Source: Gammaproteobacteria bacterium (GTDB lineage: Bacteria; Pseudomonadota; Gammaproteobacteria; Pseudomonadales; Azotimanducaceae). Taken from it: DNA of 46,820 nt. Position 1 is the stretch's first letter, and each line of letters starts with the position of its first letter. This document shows positions 26,208 through 34,984 of the stretch, in pieces. A program made the position numbers and the translations under genes. A model generated the notes under the pieces. It worked only from the letters and a program-made list of their open reading frames with translations, was not told the DNA's origin and made no database searches. Where the stretch lies: the NCBI GenBank assembly GCA_026705345.1, contig JAPPAV010000078.1, positions 1 to 46,820 on the forward strand. Reading direction: 5' to 3'.

Positions 26208-26382
26208 CCGCCGCCGCCTCGGGGTATTCGGTGCGGGTGACCGCGGCCTTGGCGGGCGCGATAGGGTCGCCCCGGCGAGGTCTGCCCGGGCACCGAAAGC
26301 GCATGGGGTCCGTCCGTGGGGCACGCGAGGGCTTCGCGGGCGCCCACCGCGTGGCAACTATCGACGGGTTTGGGGAGAAGCG

Positions 26383-27501
26383 ATGACGAGCGAGGCATTG
26401 TTCGAGTCCGAGGAACTTGCCCGCGCCTTCGATGCTGCCGTTGCCAGCTGCACCGAGCTCACCCGGGCAGAGGCGTGCCATTTCGTGGAGCACGGCCACG
26501 TCTTGGTCAAGGCGGCCTTCCCCAGGTCAATGGCGGACTTCACGTGCGAGAGTGCTTGGACGGAGCTCAAGGCGAACTACGGAACCGAGCGAACCGACCC
26601 GGAAACCTGGGATGGCGTGCCCAGGCGCCAGGATTGGAAGCCGGGCCACGTGCGCACGCAAGGCAGCGGGGCACGCTTCCTCCTGAAGACCCACGCGCCG
26701 CGCGCGTTCGCTGCCCAGGCGGACGTGATCGGCGGGGCCCACCGGCTTCCGGACGACGGCGATTCCCTGTTCTGGAGTGATGCCGCCGTCGGAAACCTGC
26801 GGGTACCCGACGGCCCGGCCTGGCAACCGCCGGCAGCCCGCCAGCCGGGTTGGCACAAGGACGGCCACCACTTCCGCCACTTCCTCAACTCGCCGGAGCA
26901 GGGTCTTTTGACCGTGCCCATCTACACGGACATCCTGGCGCGCAGCGGCGGCACGTTCATCGCATGCGACTCCATAGCTCCCGTGGCGCGTTTGCTTGCT
27001 CGGTGTCCGGCAGGCGTCCATCCCGATGGAACGCAGGCGGGCTACCTCGTACCCGGCCTGATCGAACAGTGTTCGGCTTTCGCCGAACTGACCGGCGAGG
27101 CGGGAGACGTCGTACTGGTGCATCCCTACATGCTCCATCGGGTGAGCGTGAACCCGTCCAACCGTCCGCGGATCATCGCCAACATGCCCGTCGTACTCGC
27201 CCAGCCCATGTGTTTCGCCCGCCCGCCCGGCGACGCCTATTCCCTTGTCGAACTGGCGGTGTTGCGGGCTTTGAACGTTCCGCGGTTCGATTTCAAGCAG
27301 ACCCGGGCGCCGCTTCGCGTGCAGCCGCTTCGTTTTCGCGACGAAAAAGAGGCAACCAGGCAGCGCCGTTTGGTTGAACGCGAAATGAAGGAGATGTCCC
27401 GTCGCGGAATCGTGACGCCGGATTGGGGCAAGGATTACGGCTATCCGTCAAAGACCGAGGCGGCGGAGGCCCGCACGAAGGGGGCAAACGGCGTCAATTG
27501 A
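26383..27501 (+). CDS. Phytanoyl-CoA dioxygenase (PhyH)-like protein
   Basis: 372 residues from ATG 26383, preceded by GGGGAGAAGCG. The iron site reads GWHKDGHHF (His158, Asp160) and a distal [10 protein letters not shown] (His252), with NRPR downstream as the 2-oxoglutarate arginine. It is a different subfamily from the PhyH protein at 16960, with little similarity outside the metal motifs. The gene interrupts the usual zapE-rplM order, and so looks like an accessory insertion. Substrate unknown. Confidence 0.72.
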   Translation: MTSEALFESEELARAFDAAVASCTELTRAEACHFVEHGHVLVKAAFPRSMADFTCESAWTELKANYGTERTDPETWDGVPRRQDWKPGHVRTQGSGARFLLKTHAPRAFAAQADVIGGAHRLPDDGDSLFWSDAAVGNLRVPDGPAWQPPAARQPGWHKDGHHFRHFLNSPEQGLLTVPIYTDILARSGGTFIACDSIAPVARLLARCPAGVHPDGTQAGYLVPGLIEQCSAFAELTGEAGDVVLVHPYMLHRVSVNPSNRPRIIANMPVVLAQPMCFARPPGDAYSLVELAVLRALNVPRFDFKQTRAPLRVQPLRFRDEKEATRQRRLVEREMKEMSRRGIVTPDWGKDYGYPSKTEAAEARTKGANGVN

Positions 27502-27507
27502 CTGCCA

Positions 27508-27549
27508 CGAGAATGCGCGAGCATTCTCGAAACGCGCCCGAAGGGCGCG
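27508..27549. terminator. Two tandem hairpins between the PhyH gene and rplM
   Basis: First hairpin CGAGAATGC-GCGA-GCATTCTCG (27508-27529), a 9-bp stem with a GNRA loop. Second CGCGCCC-GAA-GGGCGCG (27533-27549). There is no T run, so this is a structured spacer that might stop or protect transcripts rather than a classic intrinsic terminator. Confidence 0.45.
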
Positions 27550-27644
27550 CCGGGTCGTCGGTTTTGGGTCACGCAGGGTTGTCCGCCGTGGGCCACAAGC
27601 GTAGGATTCGCGCCTTCGCTTTACGGATGACCGATAGTCCGTCG

Positions 27645-28073
27645 ATGAAGACCGTCAGCACGCGGCGCGAGGACGCTGAACACGATTGGTACGTGGTAGA
27701 TGCCGAAGGCAAGACCTTGGGTCGCCTCGCGTCGGGAATTGCCCATCGTCTGCGCGGCAAACACAAGGCTGCCTATACGCCACATGTCGACACGGGCGAC
27801 TACATCGTCGTCGTCAACGCCGACAAGGTGCGTGTCACGGGCGCGAAGGAAACGGACAAGATCTACTACCGGCATTCGGGCTACCCCGGCGGCATCAAGG
27901 CGACACCACTCAACAAGGTGCGGGCCGACCATCCGGAGCGACTGATAGGCAACGCGGTTCGCGGGATGATGCCCAAGAACCCTCTCGGGCGAGCCATGCT
28001 GCGCAAGCTGAAGGTCTATGCTGGACCCTCGCACCCCCACGCCGCGCAGCAACCGAAGACGCTCGAGCTCTAA
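27645..28073 (+). CDS. rplM: 50S ribosomal protein L13
   Basis: 142 residues from ATG 27645, the same length as E. coli L13 and aligned from its first residues. [34 protein letters not shown] and the C-terminal [13 protein letters not shown]...HAAQQP are diagnostic. L13 binds 23S rRNA early in 50S assembly. An in-frame ATG at 27627 would add six residues; homology favours the shorter form. It is the first gene of rplM-rpsI. Confidence 0.97.
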   Translation: MKTVSTRREDAEHDWYVVDAEGKTLGRLASGIAHRLRGKHKAAYTPHVDTGDYIVVVNADKVRVTGAKETDKIYYRHSGYPGGIKATPLNKVRADHPERLIGNAVRGMMPKNPLGRAMLRKLKVYAGPSHPHAAQQPKTLEL

Positions 28074-28130
28074 CGATGTGCGTTGACGCGTCGGCGGCGC
28101 GTTAGCGTGCGACAACTGGAAGGCACTTCG

Positions 28131-28520
28131 ATGGCAGAAACGAATTACGGCACGGGCCGGCGCAAGACGTCGACGGCGCGGGTTTTCCTGGCGGAGGGAA
28201 TGGGTCGGATCTTTGTCAACCGCCGGCCGCTCGACGAGTACTTCGGCCGGGAGACCGCACGAATGGTCGTCCGACAGCCGCTGGATGTCGCTGGTGCAGT
28301 GGACAATCTCGACATTCGGGTGACCGTGAAAGGCGGCGGGCCGTCCGGACAGGCGGGAGCGATTCGCCACGGCATCGCCAGGGCGCTAGTCGAACGCGAC
28401 GAGGAACTGCGCGGGCCGTTGCGCCAAGCCGGTTTCCTGACCCGCGATGCCCGCGAGGTCGAACGCAAGAAGGTGGGTCTGCGCAAGGCTAGGAAGCGCC
28501 CGCAGTACTCCAAGCGCTAG
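28131..28520 (+). CDS. rpsI: 30S ribosomal protein S9
   Basis: 129 residues from ATG 28131, with GGAAGG upstream. [14 protein letters not shown] at the start, [21 protein letters not shown] in the middle and the basic tail [16 protein letters not shown], whose last Lys-Arg contacts P-site tRNA, are all as in other bacteria. It lies 57 nt downstream of rplM. Confidence 0.98.
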   Translation: MAETNYGTGRRKTSTARVFLAEGMGRIFVNRRPLDEYFGRETARMVVRQPLDVAGAVDNLDIRVTVKGGGPSGQAGAIRHGIARALVERDEELRGPLRQAGFLTRDAREVERKKVGLRKARKRPQYSKR

Positions 28521-28623
28521 CCCATCCACGCGCTCGGGTCGAGAATGCTGCATTGGCGGTGTGTTAAGATTTTCCGATCCTTTCTCCATATCCTTCACGA
28601 GCCGTATCCACCCGAGTACCCGC

Positions 28624-29250
28624 GTGAGTAACGACAAAGACGCTACGAGCGTGGAGAGCAAGGGCCGGCGCTACTTCCTGATTGGCATGACTTCGGCTGC
28701 GTCGGTGGCCGGTGCCATCGGCGCGGCGGTGCCGTTCGTGAAGTCGTGGACGCCGAGCGCAAAGGCCCGCTCGGCCGGTGCCCCGAAGATTTGCGACATC
28801 TCGCGGTTGCGTGCCGGGGAGTTGCTGGAACCGATGCCGGCCTGGCGAGGCAAACCGTGCTTCATCGTGGGCCGGACCCCCGAAGACGTCGAGCGTCTCA
28901 AGACCGAGCAGGACGATTTGGCCGATGCCGCGTCCGAGAAGCTCGACCGGCAACCGGCCTATGCGCGCAACCCCTGGCGTTCCCGGCGACCGGAGCTCGG
29001 CGTCTATATCGGCATTTGCACCCATCTCGGTTGTTCGCCGAAGCACCGATCGGAAGAAGGGGACTTCTACTGCCCTTGCCACGGCTCGCGGTTCGATCTG
29101 GCCGGTCGCGTGGTCAAGGGTGTTCCGGCGCCTGACAACCTGGACGTGCCGCCGTACTCCTATCTTTCCGAAACCGAGATCATCATCGGCGTTGACGAAG
29201 AGGATCTGGCAGCGGCAAAGGACTTAGACGACGCGCCGGAGCGGGCGTAG
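28624..29250 (+). CDS. petA: Ubiquinol-cytochrome c reductase Rieske iron-sulfur subunit
   Basis: 208 residues from GTG 28624. A twin-arginine-type N-terminal anchor ([21 protein letters not shown]) is followed by the Rieske domain with ligands Cys132, His134 (CTHLGC) and Cys150, His153 (CPCHGS). Cys137 and Cys152 would form the disulfide. It takes one electron from ubiquinol at the Qo site and swings to cytochrome c1. First gene of the bc1 operon; petB starts directly after its stop. Confidence 0.96.
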   Translation: MSNDKDATSVESKGRRYFLIGMTSAASVAGAIGAAVPFVKSWTPSAKARSAGAPKICDISRLRAGELLEPMPAWRGKPCFIVGRTPEDVERLKTEQDDLADAASEKLDRQPAYARNPWRSRRPELGVYIGICTHLGCSPKHRSEEGDFYCPCHGSRFDLAGRVVKGVPAPDNLDVPPYSYLSETEIIIGVDEEDLAAAKDLDDAPERA

Positions 29251-30507
29251 GTGGCCGCTTCTTCTCCCGCTGGGCCGTTGACGCGCCTGATGGCCTGGGT
29301 CGACGAGCGGTTTCCGCTGACCCGGGCGATGGAAGATCACGCGACGAAGTACTACGCGCCGAAGAACGTCAACTTCTGGTACCTGTTCGGTGCGCTCAGC
29401 CTGGTGGTGCTGGTCATGCAGTTGCTCACCGGGTTGTGGCTCACCATGTCCTACGTGCCATCCGGCGATGGGGCATTCGCCTCCGTCGAGTACATCATGC
29501 GCGACGTCGAGTACGGGGATCTGATTCGTCTCGCGCACTCCACCGGCGCATCGGCGTTTTTCGCGGTCGTCTACCTGCACATGTTCCGCGCCCTGGCCTA
29601 TGGCTCCTACCGCAAACCACGGGAGTTGCTTTGGCTCATCGGCATGGCCATCTACCTGGTCCTGATGGCGGAGGGGTTCTTCGGCTACCTGCTGCCCTGG
29701 GGCAACATGTCGTACTGGGCCGGACAGGTGATCGTCTCCCTAGTCGGTGCGATTCCGTTCTTCGGCGCGGATTTGATGGAGTGGGTTCGCGGCGACTACG
29801 GAATCTCGGACATCACCCTGAACCGGTTCTTCGCGCTCCACGTCGTGGCACTCCCGATCGCGTTGATCGGACTGGTGTTCATCCACATCGTGGCGTTGCA
29901 CCACGTCGGCTCCAACAATCCCGACGGCATCGAGATCAAGGATCACAAGGACGACAAGGGCGTGCCGTTGGACGGCATCCCGTTCCACCCCTACTGCACG
30001 GTGCACGACTTCCAGGCGACGGTCGCATTCCTGTTCATCTTTTGCGCGATCATGTTTTTCGCGCCGGAAATGTTCGGCTACTTCCTCGAGAAGCCGAATT
30101 TCGAGCAAGCCGACCCGTTGAAGACGCCGGACGTGATCGCGCCGGTCTGGTACTACACGCCGTTCTACTCGATGCTGCGGGCCACCACCTTCCCGATGTT
30201 CGGCCTTGCCGCCAAGTTCTGGGGGCTCGTCGTCATGGGCGCGGCCATCCTGATGCCCGCGATGCTGCCCTGGCTCGACAGAAGCCCGGTCAAGTCCATG
30301 CGCTACAAGGGACTCGCATCGAAAGTGATGCTCGCCCTCCTGGTGGTGAGCTTCTTCGTGCTCGGCTACCTCGGCACCATTCACACCACGCCATTGACCA
30401 CGGCAATCGCGCAGGTCTTCACGCTGATCTATTTCGCCTATTTCGTGCTCATGCCCTGGTACACGCGCGTCGAGAAGACCAAGGCACCGCCGGAGCGCGT
30501 GACGTGA
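29251..30507 (+). CDS. petB: Cytochrome b of the bc1 complex
   Basis: 418 residues from GTG 29251, immediately after the petA TAG; GGAGCGGG lies in the petA end. Eight or more helices; haem ligands lie in HSTGASAFFAVVYLHMF and in HVVALPIALIGLVFIHIVAL. The Qo-site motif reads PVWY where mitochondrial and alpha-proteobacterial proteins have PEWY, a variant that from memory also occurs in other gammaproteobacteria. Its stop overlaps the petC start (GTGA). Confidence 0.96.
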   Translation: MAASSPAGPLTRLMAWVDERFPLTRAMEDHATKYYAPKNVNFWYLFGALSLVVLVMQLLTGLWLTMSYVPSGDGAFASVEYIMRDVEYGDLIRLAHSTGASAFFAVVYLHMFRALAYGSYRKPRELLWLIGMAIYLVLMAEGFFGYLLPWGNMSYWAGQVIVSLVGAIPFFGADLMEWVRGDYGISDITLNRFFALHVVALPIALIGLVFIHIVALHHVGSNNPDGIEIKDHKDDKGVPLDGIPFHPYCTVHDFQATVAFLFIFCAIMFFAPEMFGYFLEKPNFEQADPLKTPDVIAPVWYYTPFYSMLRATTFPMFGLAAKFWGLVVMGAAILMPAMLPWLDRSPVKSMRYKGLASKVMLALLVVSFFVLGYLGTIHTTPLTTAIAQVFTLIYFAYFVLMPWYTRVEKTKAPPERVT

Positions 30508-31382
30508 CCAAGTCCGCCGTTATGGGGATGGTGGGGATGGTCGGGCTGGTGGCGACGTTGACGGTCCACGGTGCCGGGTCCGATGTGGAACTTGAGCCGA
30601 TGAAGCCGGATCTGCGCGACCTGCCGTCGCTGCAACGGGGCATGACGCTGTACGTCAACTATTGCCTCGGTTGCCACTCCCTCAAGTTCCAGCGCTACGA
30701 GCGCACCGCCGACGATCTCGGGATTCCCCACGACATAGCACTTCGCAACCTGGTGTTCCCCGGGCGCGCCCGCCCAGCGGGCATGGACGGTACGGCCATC
30801 GGCAACCTGATGCAGACGTCCATGCCCCAGGAACGCGCCAAGGGGTGGTTCGGGAAACCTCCGCCGGACCTGACGATGGTCGACCGGGTCCGTGGCACGG
30901 CTTGGGTCTACAGCATGCTGAAGGGTTTCTACGTCGACCCCGAGAGGCCCTTCGGATTCAACAACCGGGTGTACGAGAACATCGGCATGCCGCACGTCCT
31001 GGCAGGGTTGCAGGGCGTACCGCGTCTCGTCCCAAAGCGACCCAAACCCGTGGATATCCTCGACGGCGTGGATGCGATCGTGAACAAGCGGCCGGACGGC
31101 GAATACGTCACCGACGTGACCGCCGCCGACGAGTTGCCGGACGGCGAAGATCCCGTGATCCGGGGCGAGTTGGCGGATCTGGAAGTGGACCCGGGGACAG
31201 GTTCGATGACCGCGGAGGAGTTCGATCAGGCGGCCTACGACCTCGCCAATTTCCTGCACTACGTGGGCGACCCGGGGCGCCAGCAACGGCACCGAATCGG
31301 GGTATGGGTGCTCGTGTTCCTTGCCGGGCTGTTCGTGCTGGCAACGTTGCTGAATCGCGAATACCGGAAAGACCTGCATTAG
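30504..31382 (+). CDS. petC: Cytochrome c1 of the bc1 complex
   Basis: 292 residues from GTG 30504, sharing four bases with the petB stop. A Sec-type signal is followed by the haem-binding CLGCH (Cys54, Cys57, His58), a NIGMPHVL methionine-ligand region, and a C-terminal membrane anchor (about 265-285) ending in a basic tail. It accepts electrons from the Rieske protein and passes them to soluble cytochrome c. Confidence 0.95.
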   Translation: MTKSAVMGMVGMVGLVATLTVHGAGSDVELEPMKPDLRDLPSLQRGMTLYVNYCLGCHSLKFQRYERTADDLGIPHDIALRNLVFPGRARPAGMDGTAIGNLMQTSMPQERAKGWFGKPPPDLTMVDRVRGTAWVYSMLKGFYVDPERPFGFNNRVYENIGMPHVLAGLQGVPRLVPKRPKPVDILDGVDAIVNKRPDGEYVTDVTAADELPDGEDPVIRGELADLEVDPGTGSMTAEEFDQAAYDLANFLHYVGDPGRQQRHRIGVWVLVFLAGLFVLATLLNREYRKDLH

Positions 31383-31406
31383 GTGCACTAAGGGGAGGAG
31401 GTTGCC

Positions 31407-32042
31407 GTGGACTTCAATCCAGTCAGACGTTCTTCGATGACGCTCTACTCGGACCCGCGCGACCACTACAGTCATCGAGTTCGGATGGTATTGGCGGAGA
31501 AGGGGGTTACCGTCGACATCGTCGACGTCAATGCCCGCCGCCCACCCGAGGAACTCGGCGACCTGAATCCGTACAACACCGTTCCGACGCTCGTCGACCG
31601 CGAACTTGTGCTCTATCAGAGCACCGTGATCATCGAATACCTCGACGAACGCTTCCCGCATCCGCCGCTGTTGCCGGTCTATCCCGTCGCCCGGGCGCAG
31701 AGCCGACTGCTGATGCATCGCATCGAGAAGGATTGGAGCGGTCGGCTCGACGTGCTGATGCGTGGCCGGGGCGGCGAGCGCGTGCTGGCGAAGGCCCATC
31801 GCGAACTGAGGGAAAGCGTCGTCGGAGCGGCCCCGTTGTTTGCGGAGAAGCCGTTTTTCATGAACGAGGAATTCACCCTCGTGGATTGCTGCGTGGCACC
31901 CGTGCTGTGGCGGCTGAAATACGTGGAGGTCGACCTCCCGGAGCGTCAGACACGGCCCATGTCGCAATACATGCAGAAGATCTTCGCGCGCCAGTCCTTT
32001 CGCGACAGCCTGACGGAGCTCGAGGTCGAGATGGGCGAATGA
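31407..32042 (+). CDS. sspA: Stringent starvation protein A
   Basis: 211 residues from GTG 31407 with GGGGAGGAGG seven or so bases upstream. Glutathione-transferase fold: thioredoxin-like N-terminal half (MTLYSDPRDHYSHRVRMVLAEKG) and a helical half. The loop PHPPLLPVYPVARA is the conserved surface patch SspA uses on RNA polymerase. It lies 24 nt after petC and overlaps sspB, the classic order. Confidence 0.95.
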   Translation: MDFNPVRRSSMTLYSDPRDHYSHRVRMVLAEKGVTVDIVDVNARRPPEELGDLNPYNTVPTLVDRELVLYQSTVIIEYLDERFPHPPLLPVYPVARAQSRLLMHRIEKDWSGRLDVLMRGRGGERVLAKAHRELRESVVGAAPLFAEKPFFMNEEFTLVDCCVAPVLWRLKYVEVDLPERQTRPMSQYMQKIFARQSFRDSLTELEVEMGE

Positions 32043-32407
32043 CGTCCACGCGCCCCTACCTCGTCCGGGCCATGATCGACTGGATCGTCGACAACAATTG
32101 GACACCCTACGTGGTGATCGCGGCGGATGCGCCCGGTGCCGAGGCGCTGCTCGCCTACGCGACCGACGGTCGCCTCGTTCTCAACGTGTCGGCCACGGCA
32201 ACCCGAAGTCTCGCCGTCGGCAACGATACGCTGGAGGTGGATTGCCGATTCGGTGGCCGTCCCGTGCACCTGAGCGCGCCGATCGGCACGGTCGTGGCCG
32301 TGTACGCGCGGGAAAGCAGCAAGGGAATGGTGTTCGAGGTCGAAGACGGCGACACGCCAACCGAGCCGGAACCGCCGTCCCGACCGAAGCTCTCGCTGGT
32401 CAAGTAG
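32039..32407 (+). CDS. sspB: ClpXP protease specificity-enhancing factor SspB
   Basis: 122 residues, starting at the ATGA overlap with sspA. The N-terminal substrate-binding fold is clear (PYLVRAMIDWIVDNNWTPYVV, then the LNVSATATRSL strand), and a flexible linker leads to the C-terminal ClpX-docking tail RPKLSLVK. It delivers ssrA-tagged peptides from stalled ribosomes to ClpXP. The TAG stop belongs to a type A hairpin repeat. Confidence 0.95.
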   Translation: MTSTRPYLVRAMIDWIVDNNWTPYVVIAADAPGAEALLAYATDGRLVLNVSATATRSLAVGNDTLEVDCRFGGRPVHLSAPIGTVVAVYARESSKGMVFEVEDGDTPTEPEPPSRPKLSLVK

Positions 32408-32429
32408 GGGCGACGCTTGTCGTCGCCCG
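32404..32429 (+). repeat. Hairpin repeat, type A with compensated base pair
   Basis: Arms GGGCGACG and CGTCGCCC, loop CTTGT. Compared with other type A copies, the innermost C-G pair has become G-C on both arms. Its TAG is the sspB stop. Confidence 0.85.
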
Positions 32430-32463
32430 CCCGGTGCCTCCTGGCAGCGACAGTCAGATAGCC

Positions 32464-33879
32464 ATGGCGAACAAACGCCCCAACATTCTCTGGATATACA
32501 TCGAAGACCAGGATCCGAGATACGGATGCTATGGCGAGACGCTGGTGGAAACGCCCAACATAGACGCCCTGGCAGCCGAGGGTGTGGTGTTCGAGCGAGC
32601 ATACTCGCCGGCACCGGTATGCAGCCCGAGCCGCTCGGCCGTCATTACCGGCAGCTACGCGATTCGCCTCGGTACACATGTCCAGCGCTCGAGCCGTTTT
32701 CCCGGGGAAGAGATCTACCTGCCGGATGGCTACAAGACCGTACCGGAGGTGTTCCGCGATGCCGGCTACTTCACGTTCAACAACGGCAAGGACGACTACA
32801 ACTTCGCGCGGGACCGAAGCACGTTGTATACCACCGGCAACGATGAACGGGAGCCGGACGGCAAGGTAGGCGGCGGTGTGAGTCTCCAGCGGGGCAGCGG
32901 CGATTGGCGCGAGTGTCCCGCCGATACGCCTTTCTTCGCACAGATACAGACCAACGGGGGCAAGGACGGCTACAGCGCCGAGCAGGCATCGGGAGTCTTG
33001 CAGCGGCTGGGAGTCGAGGATCCGAAACTCGTCAGCCCTGACGATGTCAACGTGCCGCCGCAATATCCGGACATATTGGAAATGCGCGAGATGGTCGCAA
33101 ACCAGCTCAACACCATGCTGGTCAGCGACATCCTCGTCGGGCAGATGATGATGCGTCTGAAGGCGGATGGACATTGGGGCAACACCATCATTTTCCTTTT
33201 GAGCGATCACGGCGCGCTGTTCCCGCGCGCCAAGCAGATGTGCTACGAGGAGGGTTTGCGCGTGCCGTTGATGGCAGCCGCGCCGGGTATGCCGGACTTC
33301 CAGAGGCTGATCCCGCCTGGCACGCGCCGCCGCCTGCCGGTCGCGACGCTGGATGTAGGTGCCACGTCGCTGGAACTGGCCGGGATCACGGTGCCGGACT
33401 ACATGGACTCCGCCAACCTGTTCGAGGGACGGCAACGCGAGCACGTGTTCTCAGCGAGGGACCGCTGCGAATGGGTGGTGGACAGGACCCGCAGCGCGAT
33501 TGGCGACCGCTATCACTACATCAGGAACTTCATGACCGACCGGCCGGTAGCGCAGCCCAATTTCCGCGAAGCGTGGCCGGCGGTCAAGAGAACGCGGGAA
33601 ATGTATGAACGCGGTGAGCTGACACCGACCCAGGCATTGGCCTATGGACCGAGGCCGGCGGAGGAACTGTACGATCTGAAGGAGGATCCGCACGAAACGG
33701 TCAACTTGGCGGACGACCCCGACCACGAGGAAATACTGAAGGCCATGCGTGCACTCGTCCTAGCCTGGATCGAGGATACGGATGACAAGGGACAGTACCC
33801 AGAGTCGAAAGCGGCGCTCGCGATCACGAAGAAGCAGTTTCGGCGGTGGTGCACCGACCCGATATTCGACGATGTCTGA
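32464..33879 (+). CDS. Sulfatase (arylsulfatase/heparan N-sulfatase-like)
   Basis: 471 residues from ATG 32464. The sulfatase signature PVCSPSR carries Cys53, which would be converted to formylglycine, followed by ITGSY. Metal ligands appear as IEDQD near the N-terminus and LSDHGAL (about residue 245). The C-terminal ELYDLKEDPHETVNLADDP tail is typical of the heparan N-sulfatase-like group. No signal peptide is visible: the protein starts directly with NKRPNILWIYIEDQD, which is unusual because most act in the periplasm. It breaks the usual run from sspB and looks acquired. Substrate unknown. Confidence 0.85.
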   Translation: MANKRPNILWIYIEDQDPRYGCYGETLVETPNIDALAAEGVVFERAYSPAPVCSPSRSAVITGSYAIRLGTHVQRSSRFPGEEIYLPDGYKTVPEVFRDAGYFTFNNGKDDYNFARDRSTLYTTGNDEREPDGKVGGGVSLQRGSGDWRECPADTPFFAQIQTNGGKDGYSAEQASGVLQRLGVEDPKLVSPDDVNVPPQYPDILEMREMVANQLNTMLVSDILVGQMMMRLKADGHWGNTIIFLLSDHGALFPRAKQMCYEEGLRVPLMAAAPGMPDFQRLIPPGTRRRLPVATLDVGATSLELAGITVPDYMDSANLFEGRQREHVFSARDRCEWVVDRTRSAIGDRYHYIRNFMTDRPVAQPNFREAWPAVKRTREMYERGELTPTQALAYGPRPAEELYDLKEDPHETVNLADDPDHEEILKAMRALVLAWIEDTDDKGQYPESKAALAITKKQFRRWCTDPIFDDV

Positions 33880-33893
33880 CTGACGCTGGTCGT

Positions 33894-33921
33894 CGCGCCT
33901 TGCCGCTACTCGCAAGGCGCG
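33894..33921. terminator. Hairpin between convergent sulfatase and dolP genes
   Basis: CGCGCCTTGC, an 8-nt loop, GCAAGGCGCG: a 10-bp perfect stem in the 46-nt gap between gene ends. It lacks a T run but sits where a two-way terminator would be expected. Confidence 0.45.
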
Positions 33922-33925
33922 CTAC

Positions 33926-34534
33926 CTAGGAGCTGTTCTCCAGGTAGTCGAAGACCTTGACGACCCGCTGGATCCCGAACACGGTCCGGGCCACCCCAAC
34001 CGCCGCATCCGCTTGTACCCGCGGCACGACACCGATCAGGTAGACGACGCCATCCTCGACGAATACCTTGATCCGCGAGGCATTGACATCCTCGTCGGCG
34101 AGGAGCTGCGCTTTCACCTTGGTCTGAAGCCAGTTGTCGTTGCCCCTGGCCACCAGGCTGCTCGCTCCGCCGATCTGGATCTCGTTGTGGATTTTGCGGA
34201 TCTTGCGGATCTCGCGAATCGAATCTTCGGCCAGACTGCGTAGATCCGGGTCTTCGACCTGCCCCGTCAGCAGAACGATCCCGTCGTAGCTCACGACGTT
34301 GACGTGGCTGATCGCGAGGCGTTCGTCGGCGGCATCGATTCGACGCGATGCCATCCGTTCGATGACTTCGTCGTCGAGCCAGCCGCCTGGCGTTCTAAGC
34401 GTCGGGTCGTCGCCCGTGAAACTCACGCAGCCGACCTGCGCCGCGACGAGCGTCGCCGCAAGCCAACGCACAACGATCCGAACGGGACGTGGTCCGCCGC
34501 GAACGGCCGGGGGAAGCTCAGCAATCCATTGCAT
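33926..34534 (-). CDS. dolP: BON-domain outer-membrane lipoprotein (DolP/YraP-like)
   Basis: 202 residues from ATG 34534, which has AGGA eight bases upstream; ATG 34558 or GTG 34471 are alternatives. The lipobox is AQVGC. Two BON domains follow (about 70-125, with ISHVNVVSYDGIVLLTGQV, and 145-200, with IKVFVEDGVVYLIGVV). In E. coli DolP supports envelope integrity and BAM function. It overlaps the end of yraN. The diaA gene usually found between the two is absent. Confidence 0.88.
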   Translation of the reverse strand: MQWIAELPPAVRGGPRPVRIVVRWLAATLVAAQVGCVSFTGDDPTLRTPGGWLDDEVIERMASRRIDAADERLAISHVNVVSYDGIVLLTGQVEDPDLRSLAEDSIREIRKIRKIHNEIQIGGASSLVARGNDNWLQTKVKAQLLADEDVNASRIKVFVEDGVVYLIGVVPRVQADAAVGVARTVFGIQRVVKVFDYLENSS

Positions 34535-34964
34535 CGAACGCATCCTGAATCCATTCAAACGCTAGGCGATAGTTTCCCTTCGATGCGGACACCACGTCAA
34601 ATCGAATTCCGCGGTAGCGATGCTCGGGATGCTCCTCCAGGTATTGCTCGGCGGTACGGGCGAGCCGGCGTCTCTTGCCCCTGTCGACGGAACCCAAACC
34701 GGAGGTCCAGGCGGGAGCCGACCGGTAGCGGACTTCCACGAAGGCAAGGACGTCACCGTCCAGCATCACCAGGTCGATCTCGCCGGTGCGTCGGGTGTAG
34801 TTCCTAGCCAGGGTACGCAGCCCATGTCGGCGCAGCAGCCGTTCCGCCCGCCGTTCCGCCCGCCGCCCGATACGTGTCGTGTCACGTCGCTGACCCGGGG
34901 TTATTGACCCGCCCGCCCGCCGCAGCGCACGTAGCCACCGTTGCTCGATCACCGCCACCGCCAC
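34518..34964 (-). CDS. yraN: UPF0102 family protein YraN
   Basis: About 148 residues from GTG 34964 (GTG 34958 and 34952 also possible). The core has the endonuclease-like pattern GEIDLVMLDGDVLAFVEVRYRS, with the E...D...E-x-R/K order of a restriction-like fold, and the typical ending RFDVVSAS. The biochemical role in bacteria is not established. It follows lpoA by about 20 nt, as in other gammaproteobacteria. Confidence 0.85.
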   Translation of the reverse strand: MAVAVIEQRWLRALRRAGGSITPGQRRDTTRIGRRAERRAERLLRRHGLRTLARNYTRRTGEIDLVMLDGDVLAFVEVRYRSAPAWTSGLGSVDRGKRRRLARTAEQYLEEHPEHRYRGIRFDVVSASKGNYRLAFEWIQDAFDAMDC

Positions 34965-34984
34965 GTTGCCAATCTGGCATCGGC

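Noticed and set aside
30438-32105. Long open frame antisense to petC and sspA
   Set aside because: It lies opposite well-identified genes and has no domain; an effect of base composition.
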